From Nitrospirota bacterium (GTDB taxonomy: Bacteria; Nitrospirota; Thermodesulfovibrionia; Thermodesulfovibrionales; JdFR-88), in assembly GCA_021840255.1 (NCBI GenBank), contig JAKBYX010000011.1, forward strand, positions 1 through 64,000: a DNA stretch of 64,000 bases, written 5' to 3'. Every line of letters begins with the position of its first letter. The stretch's first letter is position 1. The notes under the pieces were generated by a model that was not told the origin of the DNA, did not search any database, and saw nothing but the letters and a program-made list of their open reading frames with translations. Both the position numbers and the translations under genes were made by a program. Shown in pieces: positions 16,720-24,639 of this stretch.

Positions 16720-18396
16720 ATGGCGAAGGAACCCAAAAAGGAAGAGCTGTTACAGAGCATAAGTTACAAGGCGCCAAAGACCTTCTGGATGGACACGCCT
16801 ACGGAGATAAAGCCGGGCATGTTCTGCTGGGGCGCTAAGGCCAAGAGCCTGAACGTCGTGGGCCTGCCCAACGCCAGGGACTGGAACCCCACCGAGGAGG
16901 ACTGGAAACTGCCCGAGAACTGGCAGGAAATACTCATCGAGGGACTGCGCGAGAGGCTGGACAAGTACCGCTCCCTGCGCCTGTTCCTGGACATATGCGT
17001 AAGGTGCGGGGCCTGTGCGGACAAGTGCCATTTCTACATAGGCACCGGCGACCCCAAGAACATGCCGGTGGTGAGGGGCGAGCTCATGAGGAGCGTCTAC
17101 AGGAAGTACTTCACCACCCCGGGCAAGGTGTTTGGCAAGCTGGCCGGCGCAAGGGAAATGGACCTGCAGGTGCTCAAGGAATGGTGGACCTACTTCTTCC
17201 AGTGCACGGAGTGCCGCCGCTGCTCCGTCTTCTGCCCTTACGGCATCGATCATGCGGAGATCACGATAGCGGGCAGGGAGCTTTTGAATCTCCTGGGCCT
17301 GAACATCGAATGGATACAGGGGCCGGTCTCCAACTGTTATATGAAAGGCAATCACCTCGGCCTGGAACCCCAGACGATCGTGAGCAACGTGGAGTTCATG
17401 GTGGATGACATCGAGACCCTGACTGGCATCCGCATAAACCCAACGTTCAACAGGAAAGGGGCCGAGATACTTTTTGTGACCCCGTCGGGAGACCTCTTCG
17501 CGGACCCCGGCACATATACCTGCATGGGGTACCTGATGCTCTTCCATGAGCTGGGTCTCGATTACACGTGGAGCACCTATGCCTCGGAGGGCGGAAACTT
17601 TGGCTTCTTCACCTCCAACGAGATGGCTAAGAGGCTTAACGCCAAGATTTACGCGGAGGCAAAGAGGCTTGGGGTGAAATGGATACTGGGCGGTGAGTGC
17701 GGCCACATGTGGAGACTCGTTCACCAGTATATGGACACATGGAACGGCCCCGCCGATTTCCTTGAGGTCCCGAAATCCCCGATAACCGGCACGGTCTTCG
17801 AGAATGCCCGCACCACAAAGATGACCCATATCATCGAGTTCACTGCGGACCTTATGAAACACGGCAAGCTGAAGCTGGACCCCTCCAGGAACGACCACCT
17901 GAAAGTCACGTTCCACGACTCCTGCAATACGTCAAGGGGTATGGGGGTGTTCGAGGAGCCGCGGTTCGTGCTTAAAAACATATGCCGGAACTTCTACGAG
18001 ATGCCCAGGGAGACCATAAAGGAGCAGACGTTCTGCTGTGGCAGCGGCTCCGGCCTGAATGCCGGAGAGGACATGGAACTGCGCCTGAGGGGCGGATTGG
18101 CCAGGGCAAACGCAGTCAAGTACGTGCATGACAAGCATGACGTGAACATGCTGGCCAACATCTGCGCCATAGACAGGGCGTCCCTGACAACCTCGATGAA
18201 TTACTGGGTTCCCGGGGTCACGGTGGCAGGCGTGCACGAGCTGGTGGCCAATGCCCTTGTCATGAAGGGAGAGAAAAAGAGGGAGACCGACCTGAGGGGC
18301 GAGCCTCTTCCGTCCGCGGAGGAGGAAATAAGCGTGGAGGCCAGGGCGGTGGCCCAGGCGGAAGGCGAAAAGCTGGGAGGTGAGGCTAATGTATAA
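16720..18396 (+). CDS. dsrK: DsrK, HdrD-like iron-sulfur catalytic subunit
   Basis: Cytoplasmic iron-sulfur subunit thought to oxidise or reduce the DsrC disulfide/trisulfide. The 558-residue protein has two ferredoxin-type clusters, CVRCGACADKCHFY near residue 91 and CTECRRCSVFCPYG near 165, and the CCG-domain region that builds the special catalytic cluster of heterodisulfide reductases (HDSCNTSRG near 400 and FCCGSGSGLNAGED near 435, then NICAID). It ends in an acidic tail that overlaps dsrJ by 8 bp. Co-translated with dsrM and dsrJ. Confidence 0.95.
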   Translation: MAKEPKKEELLQSISYKAPKTFWMDTPTEIKPGMFCWGAKAKSLNVVGLPNARDWNPTEEDWKLPENWQEILIEGLRERLDKYRSLRLFLDICVRCGACADKCHFYIGTGDPKNMPVVRGELMRSVYRKYFTTPGKVFGKLAGAREMDLQVLKEWWTYFFQCTECRRCSVFCPYGIDHAEITIAGRELLNLLGLNIEWIQGPVSNCYMKGNHLGLEPQTIVSNVEFMVDDIETLTGIRINPTFNRKGAEILFVTPSGDLFADPGTYTCMGYLMLFHELGLDYTWSTYASEGGNFGFFTSNEMAKRLNAKIYAEAKRLGVKWILGGECGHMWRLVHQYMDTWNGPADFLEVPKSPITGTVFENARTTKMTHIIEFTADLMKHGKLKLDPSRNDHLKVTFHDSCNTSRGMGVFEEPRFVLKNICRNFYEMPRETIKEQTFCCGSGSGLNAGEDMELRLRGGLARANAVKYVHDKHDVNMLANICAIDRASLTTSMNYWVPGVTVAGVHELVANALVMKGEKKRETDLRGEPLPSAEEEISVEARAVAQAEGEKLGGEANV

Positions 18397-18775
18397 CGGC
18401 GGCAAGATAATCGCGGGCCTGACGATTTTCCTGGGCCTGATTACGTTTCCCATCTACTATAGCGTGGGCAAGGCCAATCCCCATCCAAACCCGTCGCTGG
18501 ATACGCCCGTCATAAACCAGATGAAGGTGAAGCACTGCGTGGAGTCCAGAGAGTTCATGAGGGCCAACCACATGCGGCTGCTCCGGGGCTGGATGAAAAC
18601 GGTCCTCGCCGGCAAAGGCTGCGTGTATGTCAGCTCGACTGGCGAAAAGTACAATATGAGCTGGGACACCTGCTGGAACTGCCATTCCAGCAAAAAGCAG
18701 TTCTGCGACAGGTGCCATAACTACATGGCCGTGGACCTGCCGTGCTGGAAGTGCCATTCAGAGCCCAATACGTAG
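18389..18775 (+). CDS. dsrJ: DsrJ, triheme cytochrome c subunit
   Basis: Periplasm-facing triheme cytochrome. The ATG at 18389 is chosen because GGGAGGTGAG precedes it; the GTG at 18380 is less likely. After an uncleaved-type membrane anchor (IIAGLTIFLGLITFPIYY) come three heme-binding motifs: CWNCH, CDRCH and CWKCH. The KHCVESREFMRANHMRLLR segment carries the conserved cysteine and methionine/histidine residues of the family, where one heme has unusual His/Cys ligation. The 128-residue length is normal. dsrO and dsrP, which usually follow, are absent; a terminator comes next. Confidence 0.92.
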   Translation: MYNGGKIIAGLTIFLGLITFPIYYSVGKANPHPNPSLDTPVINQMKVKHCVESREFMRANHMRLLRGWMKTVLAGKGCVYVSSTGEKYNMSWDTCWNCHSSKKQFCDRCHNYMAVDLPCWKCHSEPNT

Positions 18776-18805
18776 GTAATGCGGGGTCTTTAATACATTC
18801 AAGAC

Positions 18806-18850
18806 GGCCGGGAACCGGGACTTGCCTCCGGTTCCCGGCCCTCCTTTTGA
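18806..18850 (+). terminator. Terminator hairpin after dsrMKJ
   Basis: Perfect 13 bp stem GGCCGGGAACCGG (18806-18818) / CCGGTTCCCGGCC (18828-18840), nine-base loop, followed by CTCCTTTT. Lies 30 bp after dsrJ and closes the cluster where dsrO would be expected. Confidence 0.75.
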
Positions 18851-18983
18851 GGGTTAAGATGTTTGCAAAAAGGGCCCGTTTACAGATAATATATTGACAG
18901 TGCTTTCTCTGGTTTATATCAGGAAATCATCGTTTCAAAATTAAACTTTTTTTAAAAAGTAAAAATCCAAGGAGGTGAGTGAT

Positions 18984-19169
18984 ATGTATAACGTGTCCGT
19001 TGATTCAGCGAAGTGCGAGGGTTGCGAAGAGTGTGTAAGCATATGCCCCAATGAGGTGTTCAAGATGGCCGATGGGAAGTCTGATCCGCACCAGGGTGCC
19101 GAGTGCGTCTTCTGCGAAAGCTGCATAGGCGTTTGCCCTACCCAGGCCATTACCATTACCGAGATGTAA
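18984..19169 (+). CDS. Small 2[4Fe-4S] ferredoxin
   Basis: A 61-residue bacterial-type ferredoxin with two complete cluster motifs, CEGCEECVSICPNE and CVFCESCIGVCPTQ. AAGGAGGTGAG lies upstream of the ATG at 18984; the track GTG at 18975 is within that ribosome site. It is soluble, without signal peptide, so it is not a replacement for DsrO (periplasmic). Its position just after dsrMKJ, on its own transcript, suggests it serves as cytoplasmic electron partner to sulfur or carbon enzymes; the specific partner is unknown. Confidence 0.92.
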   Translation: MYNVSVDSAKCEGCEECVSICPNEVFKMADGKSDPHQGAECVFCESCIGVCPTQAITITEM

Positions 19170-19191
19170 GGGGAGAAAAAAACGAAACTAA

Positions 19192-19227
19192 AAAGAGAGG
19201 GGGAAACTTTTCCCCCTCTCTTTTTTT
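19192..19227. terminator. Bidirectional terminator between ferredoxin and tusA
   Basis: AAAGAGAGGGGGAAA (19192-19206) pairs with TTTCCCCCTCTCTTT (19209-19223), followed by a T-run on plus and by TTTTT on minus. It lies between convergent genes and should end both transcripts. Confidence 0.85.
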
Positions 19228-19255
19228 CTTGCTTCACCTGCTGCCGGGGCCTTTT

Positions 19256-19507
19256 CTACTTTTTCTGTATGTAAAGCTCCCAGTAGCCTTTGTCTTCCAG
19301 CTTCTTGGACTCGAACCCGTAGCCAAGCTTCTGGGCCCACCTGGGTATCGTGTCTTCGGCGGAAGCGGGCGCATCGCAGAGGACCTTTATAATGTCGCCC
19401 CCCTTGAGTTTCTCGATCGCCTTTTTTGTCAGAACCAGGGGATAGGGGCACACCCTTCCCAGCGTATCCAGAACTTCTGTCGGTGCAGTGCTGCTTAGTT
19501 CGCCCAT
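19256..19507 (-). CDS. tusA: TusA family sulfurtransferase
   Basis: TusA proteins carry sulfur as a cysteine persulfide. The CPYP of GRVCPYPLVLTKKAIEKLK (near residue 20) is the CPxP active site; the remaining sequence has the two-layer alpha/beta TusA fold and ends with YWELYIQKK. AAGGAGG lies upstream (minus) of the start. Last gene of the minus operon dsrH-dsrE-dsrF-tusA. With DsrE and DsrC it could form the TusA-DsrE-DsrC relay known from sulfur oxidisers. Confidence 0.92.
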   Translation of the reverse strand: MGELSSTAPTEVLDTLGRVCPYPLVLTKKAIEKLKGGDIIKVLCDAPASAEDTIPRWAQKLGYGFESKKLEDKGYWELYIQKK

Positions 19508-19570
19508 GTTAGAGATCTCCTCCTTTCGTTTTTATGAGGATTTTCACTTTTTTCACTTTTTGTTTTTGCG

Positions 19571-19981
19571 CTAAAAGAAAAGGACGTGCTTGGCCTCTTC
19601 CATTATTTTTTCTATCTGGGCAAACGGAACGACATTCATCCTCTTTTCCGCCCCCATATCATCCGCATCCGGCAGCTGGTCTTCCGTTATGCCGTATTTC
19701 TCCATGTCTTCCTTGCATACATATACGTCAAGGTCGACCAAGAGGCAGTTTTTCGCGTGCAGCTCGCTTGAGTTAATGCCGTAAGGGGCCATTGCATTTT
19801 GCCCCTTGGATATGCCCAGCAGACCCTCGCCCACAAAGCAGAGCGAAGGGGTAACCGTGTCCCCATCCTCAAGGAGCACCTCCACGGTCTGGTAAGAGAG
19901 GGCATGCGTCAGGGCAAGCCTTGAAGTCTCACCCTTATACTGCGGCCTCTGGACTATGAATGCGCATTTGATGTCCGCCAT
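19571..19981 (-). CDS. DsrF-like DsrE/F-family protein
   Basis: 136 residues of the DsrE/DsrF fold (IKCAFIVQRPQYKGETSRLALTHALSYQTVEV at the N-terminus; DVYVCKEDMEKYGI near 85). In Allochromatium, DsrE, DsrF and DsrH form a hetero-hexamer that passes sulfur to DsrC. Here the gene overlaps its neighbour closely (3 bp gap) and lies in the second-to-last operon position. The cysteine in VCKEDME is located where family proteins have a conserved residue, but whether it is active is not known. Assignment to DsrF rather than another DsrE-fold member rests on gene order. Confidence 0.8.
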   Translation of the reverse strand: MADIKCAFIVQRPQYKGETSRLALTHALSYQTVEVLLEDGDTVTPSLCFVGEGLLGISKGQNAMAPYGINSSELHAKNCLLVDLDVYVCKEDMEKYGITEDQLPDADDMGAEKRMNVVPFAQIEKIMEEAKHVLFF

Positions 19982-19984
19982 TAT

Positions 19985-20344
19985 TTATTCACCTCCTATT
20001 TGCAGGACCCTGTCGGCGCAGTGAACCTTGGACAGGTACCAGTGCATCGCGTTCCACTGTATCTTCGCTATGCTCTCGGTCTTTTGGATGCCCCTTGACA
20101 CGGTGCAAGCCTCGCAGGTGCATACCTCAACTCCCTTTTCCATCAGTTCAACCAGGTACTTCTCGCCGGTCGAATAGTCCTTCAGGTGTTTCTGGTGGGC
20201 CTTTACGGAAACGGTGGCATTGCCAGAAAACCAGATGTTAACAACATGTCCTTTGTCTGCGGCCGCATTGGCCAACCTTAACGCAAAGTCATAACACCCC
20301 GAGCCCACAAGGCCGGGGAAAACGCCCATCGTCAGAACTCCCAT
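19985..20344 (-). CDS. DsrE-like sulfurtransferase
   Basis: 119-residue DsrE/TusD-fold protein. The segment VCTCEACTVSRGI near residue 73 corresponds to the active-site cysteine loop of DsrE/TusD (C-A-x-x-x-R-G), and three cysteines cluster there. The N-terminus GVFPGLVGSGCYDFALRLANAA matches the first strand and helix. The protein probably receives sulfane sulfur from TusA or a rhodanese and delivers it to DsrC. It lies between the DsrH-like and DsrF-like genes. Confidence 0.83.
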   Translation of the reverse strand: MGVLTMGVFPGLVGSGCYDFALRLANAAADKGHVVNIWFSGNATVSVKAHQKHLKDYSTGEKYLVELMEKGVEVCTCEACTVSRGIQKTESIAKIQWNAMHWYLSKVHCADRVLQIGGE

Positions 20345-20356
20345 CTTTATGTCCTC

Positions 20357-20653
20357 CTAGAGCCAGGCTACTTTTTCAAAATCGTTAAAAATGACGTCAA
20401 CCAGTCCGCTGTAATCCACTACCTTGACCCTCTTGTCCACCTTATCAGGCGAAAGCCCTCTTGTCTGCAGGTCCTCGGAAAGGGCATAAAGCCTGGGTGT
20501 TTTATCAAGCAGGGCAGACTCCTTGCCGCCCTCCTTGAGCACCGCATGGTAAACTCCGTTCTGCACCAGGATGATGCCCACGTTTTCCCCTTTCATCCTG
20601 TCCAGGGTTTCGACGGCAAGCTTATAATCGCTGACAAATACGCCAAGTTTCAT
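20357..20653 (-). CDS. DsrH/TusB-like protein lacking cysteine
   Basis: 98 residues with the DsrH/TusB pattern: LVQNGVYHAV, then RLYALSEDLQTRGLSPDKV and VVDYSGLVDVIF. The protein contains no cysteine at all, whereas DsrH of sulfur oxidisers has a conserved one (Cys20), so it is probably structural. First gene of the minus operon, 13 bp before dsrE; GGAGGTGTG precedes its ATG. Together the three genes keep a DsrE/F/H-like set in the order H-E-F, different from E-F-H in Allochromatium. Confidence 0.78.
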   Translation of the reverse strand: MKLGVFVSDYKLAVETLDRMKGENVGIILVQNGVYHAVLKEGGKESALLDKTPRLYALSEDLQTRGLSPDKVDKRVKVVDYSGLVDVIFNDFEKVAWL

Positions 20654-20755
20654 CCAGACACACCTCCATTTCGAACCAGGGATTTATCGGTCTTTCCAAA
20701 CGGCCGGGCCGCCTGGAAGCTAAAAAACAAGGTAAACAAAAACCCGATGATCAAG

Positions 20756-20797
20756 GCATCTCCCTTCAGATCAAAAAACCGCGCAGGCGGGAGATGC
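20756..20797 (-). promoter_or_regulatory. Leader hairpin in the dsrH-E-F-tusA transcript
   Basis: GCATCTCCC (20756-20764) and GGGAGATGC (20789-20797) are exact complements, a 9 bp stem in the untranslated region between the promoter and dsrH. On minus it is followed by CTTGATCATCGGGTTTTTGTTT, a T-rich stretch that leaves attenuation possible. Confidence 0.4.
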
Positions 20798-20826
20798 GCC
20801 CCTGCCTTTTAAGGATAAAATATAAC

Positions 20827-20855
20827 TCTATACTAGGTGCCCCGCTTCTTGTCAA
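20827..20855 (-). promoter_or_regulatory. Sigma-70 promoter of dsrH-E-F-tusA
   Basis: On the minus strand, TTGACA (20855-20850) and TATAGA (20832-20827) are separated by 17 bp: perfect -35, good -10, ideal spacing. The transcript would have a leader of about 165 nt before dsrH. Confidence 0.75.
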
Positions 20856-20864
20856 TAAAAAAAC

Positions 20865-20883
20865 CTATAAAAAAGGTTTATAG
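20865..20883. promoter_or_regulatory. Inverted repeat between divergent promoters
   Basis: CTATAAA (20865-20871) / TTTATAG (20877-20883) with a five-base centre, next to the minus promoter and upstream of the rpsU promoter. Possible operator; no known regulator motif recognised. The rest of this 333 bp gap holds only the sites listed. Confidence 0.35.
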
Positions 20884-20918
20884 CTTGATATTTCAAGCGC
20901 TTTTGAGATTCTTTGTGC

Positions 20919-20948
20919 TTGACTGCACTTATTGTTAACTGATAAATT
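20919..20948 (+). promoter_or_regulatory. Sigma-70 promoter of the rpsU operon
   Basis: TTGACT (20919-20924), 18 bp spacer, TAAATT (20943-20948). The same -10 and spacer occur in the hrcA promoter of this window. Confidence 0.6.
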
Positions 20949-20986
20949 ATATTTCATTCAATGGGTTGAAAGGAGTTGATGACGGC

Positions 20987-21181
20987 ATGCCCTTCATAAG
21001 GGTGGGCGACGGGGAGTCCCTTGAAAACGCGCTCAAGAAGTTCAAAAAGCAGTGCGACCGCGAAGGAATCATTTCAGAGGTCAAGAAGCGCGAATTCTAT
21101 GACAAGCCTAGCGTAAAAAAGAAGAAAAAGGCCATCGCGGCCCGTAAAAAAGCCTCAAAAAAACAAAGGCCTTCCAGATAA
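20987..21181 (+). CDS. rpsU: 30S ribosomal protein bS21
   Basis: Small basic ribosomal protein needed for translation initiation. [23 protein letters not shown] matches the bS21 N-terminus, followed by [18 protein letters not shown] and a lysine-rich tail. 64 residues. The ATG at 20987 follows AAAGGAG by 12 bases; the track TTG at 20966 overlaps that site. First gene of the macromolecular-synthesis operon with yqeY, nif3, dnaG and rpoD. Confidence 0.95.
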   Translation: MPFIRVGDGESLENALKKFKKQCDREGIISEVKKREFYDKPSVKKKKKAIAARKKASKKQRPSR

Positions 21182-21221
21182 AAAGTTTTTTTAGAATACT
21201 TGTTTTTCAGGAAGGAAAACC

Positions 21222-21725
21222 GTGTCTCTGACAGAGAAGATCGACGGCGATTTGAAGGCGGCCATGAGGGCGTCCGACAAGCTCACGCTTGAGACCCTGA
21301 GAGGGGTGAAGTCTGCCCTAAAGTACAGGCAGATAGATAAGGGCGCCCCGCTTTCTGATGACGACGCCATAGCGGTGCTCTCCACCCTTTCCAAACAGCG
21401 CAGGGATTCTATAGAGCAGTTTCGGAAAGGGGGCCGGGAAGATCTCGCTCAAAAAGAGGAGGCCGAGCTCCAGATACTGAAGGGCTATTTGCCACCTGAG
21501 CTTGCCCCAGAGGAACTTGACCGCCTTATTGCCCAGTCCATCAGCGAAAGCGGGGCAAGCGGCCCCCAGGACATGGGCAAGGTCATGCGCATACTTATGC
21601 CCAAGGCAAAGGGGGCGGATGGCAAACTGGTGGGCGAAAAGGTCAGGGCCGCGTTATCGGGAAGCGAAGCGGCCGGAAGGGGATCAGCGGAAAAGGAAGC
21701 GGCCAACAAGGAAGAAATAAAATGA
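21222..21725 (+). CDS. yqeY: GatB/YqeY domain-containing protein
   Basis: 167-residue YqeY family protein, related to the tail domain of GatB (tRNA amidotransferase), probably a tRNA-binding accessory factor; precise role unknown. Family features: LRGVKSALKYRQI, QRRDSIEQFRKGGREDLAQKEEAEL and LKGYLPPELAPEEL, then GKVMRILMPKAKGADGKLVGE. A glutamate/lysine-rich tail follows. It starts with GTG after AGGAAGG. Usual neighbour of rpsU and dnaG. It overlaps the next gene by 4 bp. Confidence 0.92.
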   Translation: MSLTEKIDGDLKAAMRASDKLTLETLRGVKSALKYRQIDKGAPLSDDDAIAVLSTLSKQRRDSIEQFRKGGREDLAQKEEAELQILKGYLPPELAPEELDRLIAQSISESGASGPQDMGKVMRILMPKAKGADGKLVGEKVRAALSGSEAAGRGSAEKEAANKEEIK

Positions 21726-22690
21726 AACTGAGAGATATATACGGGAAGGCTGTCGCCGCAGGCATGGAAAACGACCCACGGGGGAAAGAGTCCGTCTCCC
21801 TGTCCCTTGCCAACCGGAAAAAAGAATACGATGCCCTGAAAGAAGAAGACAGGGCGTATTTTGACATGGAGTCCCTCTCGAACCCCTATGCCGACACAAG
21901 GGTACTCTCCGGAACGGGAGAAGAAGATGTCCAAACGGTCATCGTGGGCATAGATATCGAGACTCCTGAGCTGCTTCTTGTTGACGCGCTTAAGGCCAGG
22001 GGAAGGCGGGTGGATGCCGTGGTGGCCCATCATCCTGAGGGCAGGGCTTACGCCAATCTTTACCAGGTCATGGGGATGCAGTCGGACATCCTGAACAAGG
22101 CGGGAGTTCCGATAAACATCGCCGAAGACCTCATGGATGGCCGGGCAAAGGAGGTCCAAAGGAGGCTCATGCCGGTAAACCACACCCGCGCCTCCGATGC
22201 CGCAAGACTGCTTGGCATACCGTTTGCCTGTTTCCATACGGTGGCTGACAATATGGTAAGCACCTATCTGGAGAGGTTGTTCGAGGAGAAAAAGCCGGCC
22301 GTCCTTTCGGACGTCATGGACCTGCTCAAGGCGGTACCGGAATACAAAGAGGGACTCATGAACGGCTCCGGCCCCAACATACTCATAGGGTTTCCAAAAA
22401 GAAAGGCGGGCCGGATCTACGTGGACATGACCGGCGGGACCGAGGGCTCCAAGGACATATTCCAGGGCATGGCCTCAAGCGGCATCGGTACTATCGTTGC
22501 GATGCACCTGAGCGAAGAGCACCGCAAAGAAGCCGAAAAAAACCACATAAATGTAGTCATCGCTGGCCACATAGCCAGCGACAACCTGGGTGTAAACCTC
22601 CTGTTCGACGAGATAACAAGAGGGTCGTCCGACGGGGGCCTTGAAATAATCGAGTGCTCCGGTTTTAAAAGAGTAAGCAGGACCCAGTAA
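21722..22690 (+). CDS. NIF3/DUF34-type metal-binding protein
   Basis: 322-residue member of the NIF3 (NGG1p-interacting factor 3, DUF34) superfamily, proteins with a dinuclear metal site and uncertain function. Characteristic parts: VDAVVAHHPEGRAY near residue 103 (histidines for metal), VNHTRASDAARLLG, FACFHTVADNMV, and the C-terminal GHIASDNLGVNLLFDEI. It is not a usual part of the rpsU-dnaG-rpoD operon yet overlaps yqeY by 4 bp, so it is probably co-expressed with the replication and sigma factor genes. Confidence 0.85.
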   Translation: MKLRDIYGKAVAAGMENDPRGKESVSLSLANRKKEYDALKEEDRAYFDMESLSNPYADTRVLSGTGEEDVQTVIVGIDIETPELLLVDALKARGRRVDAVVAHHPEGRAYANLYQVMGMQSDILNKAGVPINIAEDLMDGRAKEVQRRLMPVNHTRASDAARLLGIPFACFHTVADNMVSTYLERLFEEKKPAVLSDVMDLLKAVPEYKEGLMNGSGPNILIGFPKRKAGRIYVDMTGGTEGSKDIFQGMASSGIGTIVAMHLSEEHRKEAEKNHINVVIAGHIASDNLGVNLLFDEITRGSSDGGLEIIECSGFKRVSRTQ

Positions 22691-22773
22691 AAAAATCCTG
22701 GCGCTTTTTTATGTGGTCTCCATAGACGAGCCAGCCCCCTTTTATTTTTTTAAAGTTCAACTATAATTTATAG

Positions 22774-24639
22774 ATGCCCCGCGACGTTATTGAAAGGCTT
22801 AAATCCAGGATCGACATTGTGGATGTCCTGTCCGGGTACATAACCTTGAAGCGTGCCGGGCGGAACTATATGGCCCTCTGTCCTTTTCACAACGAAAAAA
22901 CCCCTTCTTTTATGGTAAGCCCGGAGAAACAGATGTTTCACTGTTTCGGATGCGGCGCGGGAGGCGATGCGCTGGGATTTGTCATGAAATACGAGTCCAT
23001 GGGGTTTTCGGAAGCGGTCAGGCTGCTGGCCGAAAAGGCGGGGCTGGACGCGGCGGATTTCGCCCCGGCTGGTGGAGGCGGCGCGGCGGGTCTTAAGAGA
23101 CAGCTTGCCCCGGTTTTGAAGGAGGCCAGGGATTTTTATGCAAAGGGCCTCGAAGGAGGCTCTTTGGGTAAAAACGGGCCGGCAAGGCAATACCTTGAGA
23201 AAAGGGGTGTATCCGGGGAAAGCATAAAGAGGTTCGCCCTGGGCTATGCTCCCTCCGGGTGGGGGCAGCTCTTGGCCCATTTAATGAGGCTCGGTTTCAG
23301 CGAGGACCTTATCTTTTCTTCCGGTGTAGCCAGAAGGGGCCAAAGCGGGCAAAAAAAACTCTTTGACATGCTTAGGGACAGGATCGTATTCCCGATAGCT
23401 GCCGCTGACGGTCTGGTGATAGCTTTTGGGGGGCGGATCATGGATGCCCCCATCCATAAAGATGCCAGGGAAAATGCGGGCGGCGAAGCAACTCAGAAAC
23501 AGCCGAAATATCTTAACACCGCCGATTCCCCGCTTTTTAAAAAGGGCGAGACCCTCTACGGGTTCGACCTGGCCAGGGATGCCGTACGGAAAAAGGAATA
23601 TCTTGTCCTCTGCGAGGGGTATCTGGATGTGATCATGTGCCACCAGCATGGTTTTGAGAACGTGGCGGCCCCGCTTGGGACCGCTCTTACCCCGGCCCAT
23701 TTAAGGAAGCTCAAGAGGTACGCGAACCGGCTTGTCCTGGTTTTTGACGGCGACGCGGCGGGCATCAGCGCGGCGAAAAGGGCCATTGCGCTGGCCCTTG
23801 AGCAGGACTTCCGGGTAAAGATCGCGATCATGCCTTCAGGCGAAGACCCGGACAGCCTTTTAAGGAGCAAAGGCCCAGTGGTTTTCAAAAAGGCGCTTGC
23901 GGCCTCACTGGGGCCGGTGCAGTTCATATTGAAGACGGCCAAAGGCCAGAGGGTGGATATCATAAAGGAAGCGATGGGGCTTCTGCACAGGGTCCAGGAT
24001 ACCATTGTCCGGGAGGAATTCATACGGGAACTCGCGGAGGCTGGGAAGATAAGGGAGCAGGCCATAAGGCAGGAGATGGAACGTCAGGGAGGAAATCAGG
24101 CAGTGGCCGGAGGGAGACATTCCGGCGCAAGAAATGATCTTTCCTCTGGCGCCCGGAAGATGTTCGGGCACACGGAGGAAACATTGCTTTTGAGCGTCTT
24201 TGTGAACGCCCCTGAAAAAAGGGCGCGGATAATAGAGGAAGCGGGGGCGCTGGATGAGATGGAGGACCCGCTTGTCAAGGCCCTTATACTGAAGCTTGGC
24301 GGTAATTCGGATGTGTCCGGGGCAGGCGTGCCAGAGGGGGCAATTGCCGCAGGGAGCGGTCCCGAAGGGTTTTTCCCGCTGGATCTTACCGGTGCGGCTG
24401 CCAGCGAATTTTCCCAGGAGGAGGTCACCCTTTTGACCAGGGTGTCCATACAGCCGGGGTTTTCGCCTGATGAGGCGGACGGCACCATTTCCGGATGTGT
24501 AAGGAAGATACGCCTGCGCGGCATTGAAAAAAGGATAGCCGAGGCTGGCAAAAAAGGAGACGTGAACCTTTTAAAAAACCTGTACAGGGACAAAGAGGCC
24601 ATAAAAGGAGGAGACCGGACGGATGGACAACGAATTTAA
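22774..24639 (+). CDS. dnaG: DNA primase DnaG
   Basis: Synthesises RNA primers for replication with DnaB helicase. 621 residues with the CHC2 zinc domain ([24 protein letters not shown] near residues 35-65), the RNA polymerase/Toprim core ([13 protein letters not shown] near 278, [11 protein letters not shown] near 322, GEDPDSLL) and a C-terminal helical domain for DnaB. Starts 83 bp after nif3 and overlaps rpoD by 17 bp, as in the classical macromolecular-synthesis operon. Confidence 0.96.
   Translation: MPRDVIERLKSRIDIVDVLSGYITLKRAGRNYMALCPFHNEKTPSFMVSPEKQMFHCFGCGAGGDALGFVMKYESMGFSEAVRLLAEKAGLDAADFAPAGGGGAAGLKRQLAPVLKEARDFYAKGLEGGSLGKNGPARQYLEKRGVSGESIKRFALGYAPSGWGQLLAHLMRLGFSEDLIFSSGVARRGQSGQKKLFDMLRDRIVFPIAAADGLVIAFGGRIMDAPIHKDARENAGGEATQKQPKYLNTADSPLFKKGETLYGFDLARDAVRKKEYLVLCEGYLDVIMCHQHGFENVAAPLGTALTPAHLRKLKRYANRLVLVFDGDAAGISAAKRAIALALEQDFRVKIAIMPSGEDPDSLLRSKGPVVFKKALAASLGPVQFILKTAKGQRVDIIKEAMGLLHRVQDTIVREEFIRELAEAGKIREQAIRQEMERQGGNQAVAGGRHSGARNDLSSGARKMFGHTEETLLLSVFVNAPEKRARIIEEAGALDEMEDPLVKALILKLGGNSDVSGAGVPEGAIAAGSGPEGFFPLDLTGAAASEFSQEEVTLLTRVSIQPGFSPDEADGTISGCVRKIRLRGIEKRIAEAGKKGDVNLLKNLYRDKEAIKGGDRTDGQRI

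Noticed and set aside
16750-17916. 388-aa minus ORF opposite dsrK
   Set aside because: Shadow of a conserved iron-sulfur gene; residue mix has no recognisable domain.
18975-19169. Ferredoxin as a replacement for DsrO
   Set aside because: It has no signal peptide or Tat motif and is only 61 residues; DsrO is a larger periplasmic iron-sulfur protein.
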